A DNA stretch of 35,227 bases from CAZHTS01 sp964535315. Lineage in GTDB: Bacteria > Chloroflexota > Anaerolineae > Anaerolineales > Anaerolineaceae. The notes under the pieces are model-generated. The model had not been told where the DNA came from. It worked only from the letters and a program-made list of their open reading frames with translations, and searched no databases. Position numbers and translations under genes: made by a program. Of this stretch, positions 17,058 through 25,300 are shown piece after piece. The stretch lies in the NCBI GenBank assembly GCA_964535315.1, contig CAZHTS010000051.1:1-35227 (forward strand), written 5' to 3'. How positions within the stretch are numbered: the stretch's first letter is position 1; every line of letters starts with the position of its first letter.

Positions 17058-17906
17058 GTGAAGTCGGACGAAAGGCGTGAGTGGGCGCATATCCGGCGCC
17101 CGGACGGGCTGGAGGGTGTCGAACTGCTGCACGCCCGCTATGTCCGCCACGCCTTCAGCCTGCACACCCACGAGCAGTACGCCGTCGGCGTCATCGAAGA
17201 AGGGGCGCTGGCTTTTTCTTATCTGCGCACTCATCAGGTGGCGCCGTCGGGGTTTGTTAATCTGTGCATACCCGGTGAGGTGCACAACGGGTATGCCGCC
17301 GCCCCGGCCGGTTGGACCTATCGCATGTTTTACCTGGACGCCGAACTGGTGCGCCAGGTGGCCGAAGAACTGGCCGGCCACCCGTGCGGGTATCCTTACT
17401 TTCGCAGCGGTGTGCTGGCCGACGCGGATCTGGCGCGCCAGATCCGCAGTGTGCACGCCCGGTTGGATGCGCAACCGTCCTCCCGTCTGGCGGCACAGTG
17501 CCAGCTGGTACACATGCTGGCGGCGCTGATCGGGCGTCACGCCAGCCCGCTGCCACACCCCGGCGCAGCGCTCCACCAGCCGGCGGCGGTTCAACGGGTC
17601 AAGGAATACCTGGCGGCGCATTACCGGCAGGACGTTTCGCTCGACGAACTATGCCGCCTGACCCATCTGACGCGCTTTCATCTGGTGCGCAGCTTCCACG
17701 AGGCAGTGGGCGTGCCGCCGCACGCCTATTTGCGCCAGGTGCGTGTCCAACAGGCGCGCCAGCGGCTGCAACGCGGCGAGCCGATTGCCGCCGTGGCGGC
17801 CGCCACCGGCTTCAGCGATCAGAGCCACCTGACGCGTTGGTTGAAACGCCTGTGGGGAGTGACGCCGGGAGAATACCGCAATAGCGTTCAAGACGTTCAA
17901 GGCTGA
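17058..17906 (+). CDS. AraC family regulator with N-terminal cupin
   Basis: The 282-aa protein has an AraC-type ligand-binding cupin at the N-terminus ('HTHEQYAVGVIEEG', H36/H38/E39; 'IPGEVHNGY') and two helix-turn-helix motifs at about 180-280 ('VSLDELCRLTHLTRFHLVRSFHEAVG' and 'PIAAVAAATGFSDQSHLTRWLKRLWGVTPGEYR'). It should activate or repress transcription in response to a small ligand. GTG 17058 is chosen because GGGAGG (17047-17052) is 5 nt away and overlaps the earlier GTG at 17052. It is followed after 43 bp by an EamA exporter; the AraC-exporter pairing is common and suggests it controls that gene. Confidence 0.93.
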   Translation: MKSDERREWAHIRRPDGLEGVELLHARYVRHAFSLHTHEQYAVGVIEEGALAFSYLRTHQVAPSGFVNLCIPGEVHNGYAAAPAGWTYRMFYLDAELVRQVAEELAGHPCGYPYFRSGVLADADLARQIRSVHARLDAQPSSRLAAQCQLVHMLAALIGRHASPLPHPGAALHQPAAVQRVKEYLAAHYRQDVSLDELCRLTHLTRFHLVRSFHEAVGVPPHAYLRQVRVQQARQRLQRGEPIAAVAAATGFSDQSHLTRWLKRLWGVTPGEYRNSVQDVQG

Positions 17907-17949
17907 AGCCGGTTAAGCTTGAGGGCAGTGTCGCAAGGAGGCACTGTCG

Positions 17950-18864
17950 ATGAAACCAACCTGGCAAGCTTATCTTGAACTCAGTCTGGCGATGGCAATC
18001 GTGGGCAGTTCGGTCGTGGCCGGAAAACTGCTGGTGGTGCGCTTCCCGGTTTTCCTGGGGGCCGGGCTGCGTTTTCTGGTGGCCGCTGTGATGCTGCTGC
18101 CCGTTTTGCTGCGCGAGCAGCGCACTCTGTACACCATCCGGCGTACGGACTGGCTGTGGATCTTTTTGCAGGCGCTGAGCGGCGTATTCCTGTTCAGCGT
18201 CCTTTTGCTGTACGGCCTGCGCTGGAGCAGCGCGTCCGAAAGCGGTATCATCACCAGCAGCACCCCGGCGGTATTGGGATTGATTTCGTTTGTCCTGCTC
18301 AAGGATCGCCCGACCTGGAACAAGGTGGCGGGAATCGCCTGCACCTTGTTGGGCGTGTTATCCATTAACCTGCCTGCCATCTTGAGCGGCGGCGGGCAAA
18401 GTTCGCTGTGGGGCAACCTGCTGGTGTTGGGCGCGGTGATTAATGAGGCGCTGTTCACCATCTTTCGTAAGCTGGTGGCCGAGCGTGTCTCACCGCTGGT
18501 CAGCACGGCGCTGATGAGCTGGCTCGGCCTGTTGCTCTTCCTGCCGTTTGCGCTTTACGAGGCGCGCAACTTCAACCCCGGGCAGGTGACGCTGGCCGAT
18601 GGCGCGTTGGTGCTGTATTACGGCGTGGTCGTCACGATTGTGGCTTTCCTGCTGTGGTTCCGGGGGATTTCCAGCGTGCCGGCCAGCACGGCAGCGGTGT
18701 TTACCGGCGTGTGGCCGGTCAGCGCCGTGCTGCTATCTTACCTGGTGTTGGGCGAGCGGTTCGCCCCCACGCACCTGCTCGGCATCCTGTGTGTCCTGAC
18801 CGGCATCGGGCTGATCGCCTGGGAAAGAACGCCCAGGGTGAGCCTGGACGAAGAAGCGGCATAG
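17950..18864 (+). CDS. EamA/DMT superfamily transporter
   Basis: The 304-aa inner-membrane protein has ten predicted hydrophobic helices in two EamA repeats. Repeat one begins 'LELSLAMAIVGSSVVAGKLLV' and contains 'SASESGIITSSTPAVLGLISFVLL'; repeat two contains 'GAVINEALFTIFRKLV' and 'VPASTAAVFTGVWPVSAVLLSYLVLGE', the standard end of EamA domains. It probably exports an amino acid or related metabolite. AAGGAGG lies 9 nt before ATG 17950. The gene directly follows the AraC regulator and is probably its target. Confidence 0.92.
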   Translation: MKPTWQAYLELSLAMAIVGSSVVAGKLLVVRFPVFLGAGLRFLVAAVMLLPVLLREQRTLYTIRRTDWLWIFLQALSGVFLFSVLLLYGLRWSSASESGIITSSTPAVLGLISFVLLKDRPTWNKVAGIACTLLGVLSINLPAILSGGGQSSLWGNLLVLGAVINEALFTIFRKLVAERVSPLVSTALMSWLGLLLFLPFALYEARNFNPGQVTLADGALVLYYGVVVTIVAFLLWFRGISSVPASTAAVFTGVWPVSAVLLSYLVLGERFAPTHLLGILCVLTGIGLIAWERTPRVSLDEEAA

Positions 18865-18905
18865 ACCCCCGGTTAATCGTTTCTGTCATCCACGCGATTC
18901 TCTGG

Positions 18906-18911
18906 TATGAT
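18906..18911 (+). promoter_or_regulatory. Extended -10 promoter of rarD
   Basis: TGgTATGAT is an extended -10 box 39 bp before the rarD ATG, with only a weak -35. It gives rarD a promoter separate from the EamA gene. Confidence 0.45.
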
Positions 18912-18950
18912 CAAAGCTTATCGCTTTTTTGACCGACTGGAGTGTTCGAC

Positions 18951-19856
18951 ATGAATAAAGGTGTGATCTATGCCGCAGCGGCATACGTATTGTGGGGTTT
19001 CTTCCCGATTTATTTTAAGGCGTTGAGTGGGGTTCCGGCGTTTCAGATCATGACCCACCGTGTGGTGTGGTGTTTTCTGGTGGTGGTTATTCTGCTGCTG
19101 GCGTTGCGCGAACTGGCGGCGCTCAAAGCGGTCATCACCAAACGCACCTTGCTGATCTACCTGGGCGCCGGCGTGCTGCTGGCGATCAACTGGGTGGTGT
19201 ACGTGTGGGGCGTCAACGCCGGCTACGTGCTCGAAACCAGCCTGGGGTACTTCATCAATCCATTGGTCAGCGTTTCGTTGGGCGTGATTTTCCTGCACGA
19301 ACGCCTGCGCCCGCTGCAGTGGGTGCCGGTCGGGCTGGCCGCGGCCGGGGTCATTTATCTGACGGTCAGCTATGGGACGCTGCCGTGGGTGGCGCTGGTG
19401 CTGGCTTTCTCGTTTGGTTTTTACGGGCTGGTCAAAAAGGTTGCTCCGCTCGGCTCGCTGCACGGCCTGGCCCTTGAGACCGCCACCATCTTTTTGCCCT
19501 CGTTGGCCTTTTTGCTGGTCGAAGAGCTGCGCGGGGTGGGCGCCTTTGGGCATGCCGGTGCCGGGACGACCGTGCTGCTGGCCCTGACCGGGGTGGTGAC
19601 GGCGGTGCCGCTGCTGCTGTTCTCCAGCGGGGCGCGGCTGGTGCCGCTCTCTACGCTTGGACTGCTGCAATACATTGCCCCCACGCTGCAATTTTTCATT
19701 GGGGTGTTCCTGTACAATGAACCGTTTACCCGCGAGCGCCTGATCGGGTTCGGCATCATCTGGCTGGCGCTGCTGATCTTCTCGGCCGAAGGTTTCCTCG
19801 AACGGCGCCGGGCGCTATCCGCCGGCGGTCGCGGTCAGAGCAGCGCGGTAATCTAG
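18951..19856 (+). CDS. rarD: RarD family EamA transporter
   Basis: The 301-aa ten-helix membrane protein begins with the RarD hallmark 'MNKGVIYAAAAYVLWGFFPIYFKAL' region and has 'HRVVWCF', 'NWVVYVWGVN' with 'SLGYFINPLVSV', and 'LLQYIAPTLQFFIGVFLYNEPF', all close to E. coli RarD. The natural substrate is unknown; the name comes from a chloramphenicol-sensitivity phenotype. ATG 18951 is chosen over GTG 18942 because GGAG lies 8 nt before it. Together with the previous gene this places two different DMT exporters side by side, but with separate promoters. Confidence 0.93.
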   Translation: MNKGVIYAAAAYVLWGFFPIYFKALSGVPAFQIMTHRVVWCFLVVVILLLALRELAALKAVITKRTLLIYLGAGVLLAINWVVYVWGVNAGYVLETSLGYFINPLVSVSLGVIFLHERLRPLQWVPVGLAAAGVIYLTVSYGTLPWVALVLAFSFGFYGLVKKVAPLGSLHGLALETATIFLPSLAFLLVEELRGVGAFGHAGAGTTVLLALTGVVTAVPLLLFSSGARLVPLSTLGLLQYIAPTLQFFIGVFLYNEPFTRERLIGFGIIWLALLIFSAEGFLERRRALSAGGRGQSSAVI

Positions 19857-19978
19857 TGGAGGATGTCGCAAGGGGGCGTCCAGGCGGCATGAGCTGCGTA
19901 TTGTCAGCCATCCATGCCGCCTCTGTCTGTACGGGCGAGGTTCACCCCATCTGTTCCAACGAAATGGGGGAAATTGCT

Positions 19979-20098
19979 ATGGGGAAACGATTAAACAACT
20001 GGCTGCAACACCAAATGACACGCCCAGGCGGCGGGGGCGCCCACGAATATTGCCGGCAATATGTCTGTGGGGAGGGAATGTGTGGGTGTCTGCCGTAG
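19979..20098 (+). other. Candidate 39-aa Cys-rich small ORF
   Basis: ATG 19979 to TAG 20098 encodes 39 residues: a basic N-terminal half (MGKRLNNWLQHQMTRP), a run of four glycines, and a C-terminal half with four cysteines ending CGEGMCGCLP. GGGGGA about 8 nt upstream could be a ribosome binding site. The layout resembles a leader-core peptide precursor, but no modification enzyme, promoter or terminator is evident and the 3' part lies in repeat-like DNA. It may be a chance frame. Confidence 0.25.
20047..20062. repeat. 16-bp perfect palindrome
   Basis: ATATTGCCGGCAATAT is fully self-complementary and flanked by CCAC and GTGG. It could be a protein-binding site or part of a repeat element. 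Confidence 0.5.
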
Positions 20099-20159
20099 GG
20101 GCTTGCCCCCGCCCTCCCCGACCGCCGGCCCACCCGCCGGCAGAGCACAGCTTCATCCG

Positions 20160-20196
20160 GGCGGGTCTGAGACCCGCCTCTATCGGAGGAGGCGGG
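20160..20196. repeat. Two overlapping, mutually exclusive hairpins (REP-like)
   Basis: GGCGGGT (20160-20166) pairs with ACCCGCC (20172-20178), while CCCGCCTC (20173-20180) pairs with GAGGCGGG (20189-20196). The middle CCCGCC can join only one stem at a time. They lie about 165 bp before the calcium ATPase gene, but outside its predicted transcript. Confidence 0.5.
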
Positions 20197-20298
20197 GCAA
20201 AGCCGGTGTTGTACCACCTCCGCAAATTGCACAAACAGGATGGGCGCATTTTTGCACTCCGCGCCTCGAGCGCGGGATCAAACGCTTATACAAACCCG

Positions 20299-20326
20299 TT
20301 ACAAGGCGCTCGTTTTTTGCTATACT
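20299..20326 (+). promoter_or_regulatory. Promoter of the calcium ATPase gene
   Basis: TTACAA (20299-20304), 16 nt and TATACT (20321-20326), with TGc before the -10. The start site falls near 20333, giving a leader of about 28 nt. Confidence 0.6.
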
Positions 20327-20360
20327 CGATGAAAATGATTGACGATTGGACGGAGACGAG

Positions 20361-23117
20361 ATGAGCGAAGAACAAATTCAATGGCATGCCCTACCCGAAG
20401 AGGAAGTCTTGCAACGGCTGGGAAGTGACCCCGAACGCGGTCTGGCGGACGGCGAAGTGAGCGCCCGGCTGGAACGTTTTGGCCGCAACGAACTGCGCCA
20501 GAGCGGCGGCAAGGGGCCCCTGGCGATCCTGTGGGATCAGATCACCAACCCGATGGTGCTGCTGTTGCTCGCCGCCGCGGCAATCTCGCTGCTGCTGGGT
20601 AAGACCATCGACGCAAGCGCGGTGCTGGCGATTGTGGTGCTCAATGCCATCCTGGGGTTTGTCCAGGAATACCGCGCCGAACGGGCGATTGCCGCCCTGA
20701 AACGCCTGTCCACGCCGCTGGTGCGGGTGCGCCGCAGCGGGCGGGTGATTGAGATCGCCTCGCCCGAACTGGTGCCGGGGGACATCGTGCTGGTTGAGGC
20801 CGGCAACGCCATCCCGGCCGACGCCCGTTTGCTGGAAGCGGCCAACCTGCGCCTGCAAGAGGCGACGTTGACGGGTGAATCGCTGGCGGTAGATAAACAC
20901 CCCGGCGCGCTGCGCGGCGAAAATGTGCCCCTCGGTGACCGTTACAACATGTTGTTCATGGGCACGGCGGTAACCTACGGGCGCGGCGTGGCGGTGGTCA
21001 CCCAGACCGGAATGGAGACCGAATTGGGCCACATCGCCGGGTTGATCCAGACGGTGCACGGCGAACAGACGCCGCTGCAACGCCGTATCGCTCAGTTGGG
21101 GCGCATTCTGGCGTTCAGCGTGGTCGCCATCGTGGCCATTGCCTATCTGTTGGGCCTGCTGCGTGGCGAACATCCGGTCGAAATGTTTCAGACGGCCGTC
21201 TCGATGGCGGTGGCGGCCGTGCCCGAAGGGCTGCCGGCGGTGGTGACCATCGTCCTGGCGTTGGGCGCCCAGCGCATGTTACACCGCAAGGCGCTCATCC
21301 GCAAACTGCCGGCGGTGGAGACCCTCGGTTCGGTGACGACCATCTGCTCGGATAAAACCGGGACGCTGACCGAGAACCGCATGACCGTCACCGTGCTGGA
21401 TGTGGCCGGGCACACGTTGAACCTCAGCGAAGTGCTGCGCCACGGCCGGCCGGTGCTGACCGGAGACGAGGAACCGATCATGCCCCAGTGGCCGGCGCAC
21501 GCCCTGCTGCTTTCGGCCGGCATGTTGTGCAACGACGCCCTGATCGAGCCCGTTTCGGCCGGCGGTCACGATCTAAAGGCCATCGGCGATCCCACCGAAG
21601 GCGCCCTGCTGGTCGCCGGTGGGCGGCTGGGGCTTAACCAGGCGCGCCTCAAACAACACCTGCCGCGCATCGCTGAAGTGCCGTTCTCTTCCGAACGGCG
21701 GCGGATGAGCACCCTGCACCGCCTGGCAGCGCAGCCCGGCGAGACCGACGCCCTGGAGCAGGTGATAACCGGCTTGTTCAACGACACACAGCGTTGGGTC
21801 TTGCTGGTCAAGGGCGGCGTGGATGGCTTGCTGGATCGCTCCCCTTGGGTCTGGTCGGAGGGCCAGGTGCTGGCCCTGGACGCCGGCTGGCGCAGCCGCA
21901 TCGAAGACGCCAACCACCGCCTGGCGCAGGAAGGGCTGCGCGTGCTGGGGATCGCCTACCGTTCATTTTCTGGCGAACAGCCGCCGGTCATCGACGAACA
22001 CAGCGAAGACGATCTGGTGCTGGTCGGGCTGGTGGGCATGATGGATCCGCCGCGGGCCGAGGTCGAGGCTGCGGTGCAGGTCTGTCAGACGGCCGGGATA
22101 CGCCCGGTGATGATCACCGGCGATCACCCGTTGACGGCTTTACAGATCGCCCGTATGTTGCGCATTGTGCCGGATGAAACGGGCCGGGTGTTGACCGGCG
22201 CCGACCTCAACCGCATGAGCCCGGAAGAATTGGAAGCCGTCGTCGAAGAGGTCTCGGTCTACGCCCGTGTTTCGCCGGAACACAAGCTCAACATCGTCCA
22301 GGCGCTGCAACGCCGCGGCCAGGTGGTGGCGATGACCGGCGACGGCGTCAACGACGCGCCGGCGCTGCGCAAGAGCAACATTGGGGTGGCAATGGGCATC
22401 ACCGGCACCGACGTATCCAAAGAGGCGGCCAGCATGGTGCTGTTGGACGACAATTTTGCCACCATCGTGGGCGCAGTGGAAGAGGGCCGGCGGGTGTACG
22501 AAAACGTGCGCAAGTTCATCCGCTACACGTTGGGCAGCAACGCCGGCGAGATTCTGGTGATGTTTATCGCCCCGTTCATCGGTATGCCCCTGCCGTTGAC
22601 GCCGTTGCAGATTCTGTGGATGAACCTGATTACCGATGGCTTCCCCGGTCTGGCGTTGACCAGCGAGCAACCCGAGCGCGACATCATGCGCCGCCCGCCG
22701 GTGCACCCCGAAGAAAACATCTTCGGCCGTGGGGTGGGCAGTTACATCCTGCGCACCGGGGCGGTCATGGCGCTCATCACCCTGGCGTTTGGGTATTGGG
22801 CCTGGTCGAGCGGCAACCCCGCCTGGGAGACGATGGTATTCAGCCTGTTGATCTTCTTGCAGGGTGGGCATGCCCTGGCCATCCGTTCCGAGCGCGACTC
22901 GCTGTTCCAGATGGGGCTGCGCAGCAACCCCTCGGTGGCGGTGGCCGTACTGGCAACGGTGCTGCTGCAACTGGCGGCCATCTATTGGGCGCCTTTGCAA
23001 AAGCTGTTTGGTACGCTGCCGCTCTCGGCCGGCGACCTGGGGATCACCCTGCTGGCCGGTCTGGGTGTGTTCGCCTGGGTGGAACTGGAGAAGTGGCTGC
23101 GCCGGCGCAGGGCATAA
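20361..23117 (+). CDS. Calcium-transporting P-type ATPase (type II)
   Basis: The 918-aa membrane pump exports a cation at the cost of ATP. In order it shows the N-terminal cation-ATPase domain; TGES at 171-174 (dephosphorylation); the helix-4 motif VPEGLP with E289; DKTGTLT with phosphorylated D331; GDGVNDAPALR with hinge D661; SNAGE in helix 5 (N727, E730); and NLITDG in helix 6 (N755, T758, D759). These match the Ca2+-site residues of SERCA/PMCA pumps (E309, N768, E771, N796, T799, D800), so Ca2+ is the likely ion; Mn2+ is an alternative. ATG 20361 follows GGAG at a suitable distance; TTG 20346 was rejected. An inverted repeat after the stop can terminate it. Confidence 0.94.
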   Translation: MSEEQIQWHALPEEEVLQRLGSDPERGLADGEVSARLERFGRNELRQSGGKGPLAILWDQITNPMVLLLLAAAAISLLLGKTIDASAVLAIVVLNAILGFVQEYRAERAIAALKRLSTPLVRVRRSGRVIEIASPELVPGDIVLVEAGNAIPADARLLEAANLRLQEATLTGESLAVDKHPGALRGENVPLGDRYNMLFMGTAVTYGRGVAVVTQTGMETELGHIAGLIQTVHGEQTPLQRRIAQLGRILAFSVVAIVAIAYLLGLLRGEHPVEMFQTAVSMAVAAVPEGLPAVVTIVLALGAQRMLHRKALIRKLPAVETLGSVTTICSDKTGTLTENRMTVTVLDVAGHTLNLSEVLRHGRPVLTGDEEPIMPQWPAHALLLSAGMLCNDALIEPVSAGGHDLKAIGDPTEGALLVAGGRLGLNQARLKQHLPRIAEVPFSSERRRMSTLHRLAAQPGETDALEQVITGLFNDTQRWVLLVKGGVDGLLDRSPWVWSEGQVLALDAGWRSRIEDANHRLAQEGLRVLGIAYRSFSGEQPPVIDEHSEDDLVLVGLVGMMDPPRAEVEAAVQVCQTAGIRPVMITGDHPLTALQIARMLRIVPDETGRVLTGADLNRMSPEELEAVVEEVSVYARVSPEHKLNIVQALQRRGQVVAMTGDGVNDAPALRKSNIGVAMGITGTDVSKEAASMVLLDDNFATIVGAVEEGRRVYENVRKFIRYTLGSNAGEILVMFIAPFIGMPLPLTPLQILWMNLITDGFPGLALTSEQPERDIMRRPPVHPEENIFGRGVGSYILRTGAVMALITLAFGYWAWSSGNPAWETMVFSLLIFLQGGHALAIRSERDSLFQMGLRSNPSVAVAVLATVLLQLAAIYWAPLQKLFGTLPLSAGDLGITLLAGLGVFAWVELEKWLRRRRA

Positions 23118-23135
23118 CGAGGGCAAAAGCGGGGT

Positions 23136-23180
23136 ACCGGGGGCATATGTTACAATAGAAGCCGTGCCCCCGGTTTCTCG
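23136..23180 (+). terminator. Hairpin that terminates the ATPase and encloses the MFS promoter
   Basis: ACCGGGGGCA (23136-23145) and TGCCCCCGGT (23165-23174) form a perfect 10-bp stem, followed by TTCTCG. The 19-nt loop contains TGtTACAAT, an extended -10 box at 23151-23156. The T-tract is poor. Confidence 0.5.
23151..23156 (+). promoter_or_regulatory. Extended -10 promoter of the MFS gene
   Basis: TACAAT is preceded by TGt. It lies in the loop of the inverted repeat at 23136-23174 and about 90 bp before the MFS start codon, with no clear -35. Confidence 0.45.
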
Positions 23181-23245
23181 CGGCGGCAGGCAGCGGCGAG
23201 ATCAACGGAAACAGGGGTAATTTTTGTCCGTTAAAGGAAATTTAA

Positions 23246-24472
23246 ATGCTGACACGTATGCGTCACGCCCTGCAACGTTATCCGCGCCAGTACTGGCTGC
23301 TGCTCTTGGGCACCCTGCTCAGTGCAACCGGGGGAGCGATGATCTGGCCGTTCCTGACCATTTTTTTGCGCGCCCAACTGGGTATCTCGCGCACCACGGT
23401 CACCATCTTACTCTCGATCAATGCCATCATGGGGATTATCTCCTCGTTCGCCGCCGGGCCGATCACCGACCGGCTGGGGCGTAAAGGAATCCTGTTAGCC
23501 AGCCTGCTGGCCGGGGTGGTGTATTACGTGGCGATGGGCTGGGGAAACCACAGCCTGTGGGTATACGCCTTTTTACTGGCTTTCTGGGGGGCGTTCAATC
23601 CGCTGTACGGTGTGGGCGCCAACGCCATGATTGCCGATATGGTGCTGCCCGAAGAACGCACCGACGCCTACGCCCTGCTGCGCACCATCCAGAACGTCGG
23701 CGTGGCAATTGGCCCGATTGCAGGCGGCTATCTGGCGGACATCTCTTACACCACCGCCTTTCTGGCCGCCGCGTCCACGTTTGCCTTTTTCAGCCTGCTG
23801 ACCCTGTTCACTTTTAAAGAGACCCTGGCGACCAGCACGGGTGCATCGTTCCAATGGGGCGGAGCCGGCTACGGACGTGTCTTGCAGGACCGGCAATTCC
23901 TGGGGTTCGTGCTGTGTTTTGCCGTCACCAATATGTCGGCGGCGCTGATCTTTATCCTGTTGCCCGATTACGTCAACCAGTATTACGGGCTGAGCGAAAA
24001 GATGTCCGGGCAGATTATCACCACCAACGCCCTGATGTGTATTTTCCTGCAATACGGCATTGCCCGCCTGCTGCGCAATTTGCGACCGCTGCCCGTACTG
24101 GGGGCCGGCGCCGTGTTCTACGCAGTGGGGGTGGGCAGCGTGGTCTTTGGCCGTACGCTGACCGATTTCATCATCAGCATGGCGATCACCACCACCGGCG
24201 AACTGATCATGACCCCCACCGCCACCACCCTGGCGGCCAACCTGGCCCCGGCCGATATGCGTGGACGTTACATGAGCATCTATGGGCTGACCTGGCCGAT
24301 TGCCCAGAGTATCGGTCCCATCCTGGGCGGTGTGTTGGGGGATACCGCCGGGGCTCCGTCGATCTGGTACCTGGGTTTTGTCTACGGCATGATCAGTGCG
24401 GTGGGATTCTGGTGGATTGGCTGGCGGTTGAAAAAACGCCCGTCTCAGGGTGGGAACGCCGCCGTAATTTGA
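23246..24472 (+). CDS. Major facilitator superfamily (MFS) transporter
   Basis: The 408-aa protein has twelve predicted membrane helices. The MFS loop 2-3 signature is present as 'GPITDRLGRKGILLA', and helix 4-5 'NAMIADMVLPEERTDAYALLRTIQNVGVAIGPIAGGYLAD' matches the drug-efflux (DHA1) type with the G.A.GP..GG motif C. In the second half 'LAPADMRGRYMSIYGLTWPIAQSIGPILGGVLGD' mirrors it. It is therefore probably an exporter of drugs or metabolites by proton antiport. The start is ATG 23246 with AAAGGAA upstream. No regulator is adjacent, and the substrate is unknown. Confidence 0.92.
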   Translation: MLTRMRHALQRYPRQYWLLLLGTLLSATGGAMIWPFLTIFLRAQLGISRTTVTILLSINAIMGIISSFAAGPITDRLGRKGILLASLLAGVVYYVAMGWGNHSLWVYAFLLAFWGAFNPLYGVGANAMIADMVLPEERTDAYALLRTIQNVGVAIGPIAGGYLADISYTTAFLAAASTFAFFSLLTLFTFKETLATSTGASFQWGGAGYGRVLQDRQFLGFVLCFAVTNMSAALIFILLPDYVNQYYGLSEKMSGQIITTNALMCIFLQYGIARLLRNLRPLPVLGAGAVFYAVGVGSVVFGRTLTDFIISMAITTTGELIMTPTATTLAANLAPADMRGRYMSIYGLTWPIAQSIGPILGGVLGDTAGAPSIWYLGFVYGMISAVGFWWIGWRLKKRPSQGGNAAVI

Positions 24473-24482
24473 TAGACAATGT

Positions 24483-24488
24483 TATAAT
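24483..24488 (+). promoter_or_regulatory. Extended -10 promoter of the NBR1-type lipoprotein gene
   Basis: TGtTATAAT has a perfect -10 hexamer with a TGn extension and no good -35. It gives a leader of about 28 nt with AGAGGT as ribosome binding site. Confidence 0.6.
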
Positions 24489-24521
24489 CTGCCTATCTTT
24501 TACCCGAGAAGAGGTGTACGT

Positions 24522-25205
24522 ATGATGTCGAAAACAAAAATTCGCGCCTGGAGCCTGCTGCTGCTTGTCACCATCGCATTCACGGCCTGCGGCGGCGGCG
24601 CCACCCCTCAGCCAACCATCGATCCCAACAGCATTTATACTCAGGCGGCTGCCACGGTACAGGCGCAACTGACGATGACTGCTGCGGCGATGCCCACCAA
24701 CACGCCCACCCCGCCGCCCACCGAAACGCCGCAGCCCACCCCAACCGAGGCTGCCACGCCCACCACCCCGCCGCTGCCTACGCCTCAGGGCGGCTTGGTG
24801 CCCACGTTGCCCAACGTGGCTGCCCCTGGCGCTGCCACCACGGCCACCAGCGGCTTTGCCGCCGGTGACAAGGCGCGCTTCATATCGCAGGTTCCCAGCG
24901 ATATCAAAGCCCCGGTCGTGCTCAACCCGCGCAAATTCTTCAGCATCTTCTGGACCATCCAGAACATCGGCAGTATTACCTGGTCGACCGAGTATTTCTG
25001 GGCGTATCTGAGCGGCTGTCCGCTCTCGGCAATTTACACCGTGAAGCTGGAACGACAGGTTAAACCTGGCGAGAAGTACGAGTTCGATTACGCCGCCATT
25101 GCCCCCCTGGATACCACCTGTAAACGCACCAACTGGGGTTTAAAATCCCCGAGCGGCTACATTGTGCCCGGCAGTGAGGTCTATCTTTCCTATAAGATTG
25201 AGTAA
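24522..25205 (+). CDS. Surface lipoprotein with Thr/Pro-rich linker and NBR1-like Ig domain
   Basis: The 227-aa lipoprotein has a signal peptide ending in lipobox FTAC (C22 or 23, depending on which of the two adjacent ATG codons is used). A polar linker very rich in Thr, Pro and Ala follows (about 50-105, 'PTNTPTPPPTETPQPTPTEA'). The C-terminal domain (about 115-227) resembles the Ig-like domain of NBR1: 'FFSIFWTIQNIGSITWSTEYFWAYLSG' and 'VKPGEKYEFDYAAIAPLDTTCKRTNWGLKSPSGYIVPGS'. The W..N.G..TW pattern and late 'Y.G.W.L' strand are typical. Such lipoproteins are common in Chloroflexota; the ligand is unknown. An intrinsic terminator follows. Confidence 0.88.
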   Translation: MMSKTKIRAWSLLLLVTIAFTACGGGATPQPTIDPNSIYTQAAATVQAQLTMTAAAMPTNTPTPPPTETPQPTPTEAATPTTPPLPTPQGGLVPTLPNVAAPGAATTATSGFAAGDKARFISQVPSDIKAPVVLNPRKFFSIFWTIQNIGSITWSTEYFWAYLSGCPLSAIYTVKLERQVKPGEKYEFDYAAIAPLDTTCKRTNWGLKSPSGYIVPGSEVYLSYKIE

Positions 25206-25224
25206 CAACAACTCAATTGGCTTG

Positions 25225-25258
25225 AAAACACCCCTGCCGCGGCAGGGGTGTTTTGTTT
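25225..25258 (+). terminator. Rho-independent terminator after the lipoprotein gene
   Basis: AAAACACCCCTGCC (25225-25238) and GGCAGGGGTGTTTT (25241-25254) form a long perfect stem, followed by GTTTTA. It works in either direction in principle and separates the gene from the leaderless promoter at 25289. Confidence 0.92.
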
Positions 25259-25265
25259 TAGAAAG

Positions 25266-25294
25266 ATTGTTTTTCGGTGGGTTTCTTGTATAAT
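25266..25294 (+). promoter_or_regulatory. Promoter giving a leaderless mRNA
   Basis: TATAAT (25289-25294), with TTGTTT about 16-17 nt upstream, is followed by just six bases before ATG 25301. Transcription should start at or next to the A of the ATG, and no Shine-Dalgarno is present. Confidence 0.65.
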
Positions 25295-25300
25295 AAGACT

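Larger units (their letters stand above)
19857..20360. repeat. Hairpin-rich intergenic region with REP-like repeats
   Basis: These 504 bp contain at least five inverted repeats: AGGCGGCATG (19882-19891) with CATGCCGCCT (19913-19922); CCCCAT with ATGGGG near 19945-19969; the 16-bp palindrome at 20047-20062; GGGGCTTGCCCC near 20098-20109; and the overlapping GGCGGGT/ACCCGCC and CCCGCCTC/GAGGCGGG hairpins at 20160-20196. The last group resembles repeated extragenic hairpins seen in Chloroflexota. A 39-codon frame and the promoter of the calcium ATPase also lie here. Confidence 0.6.

Noticed and set aside
16296..17621. A 441-codon frame antisense to the S66 peptidase and AraC genes
   Set aside because: It spans two well-supported genes on the other strand and lacks start signals.
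20098..20360. A yybP-ykoY (Mn2+) riboswitch before the P-type ATPase
   Set aside because: The hairpins here lack the conserved internal loops of that element and are upstream of the predicted transcription start near 20333.
23246..24472. A resistance-specific name for the MFS transporter or RarD
   Set aside because: Sequence motifs support only family level; the substrate cannot be read from them.
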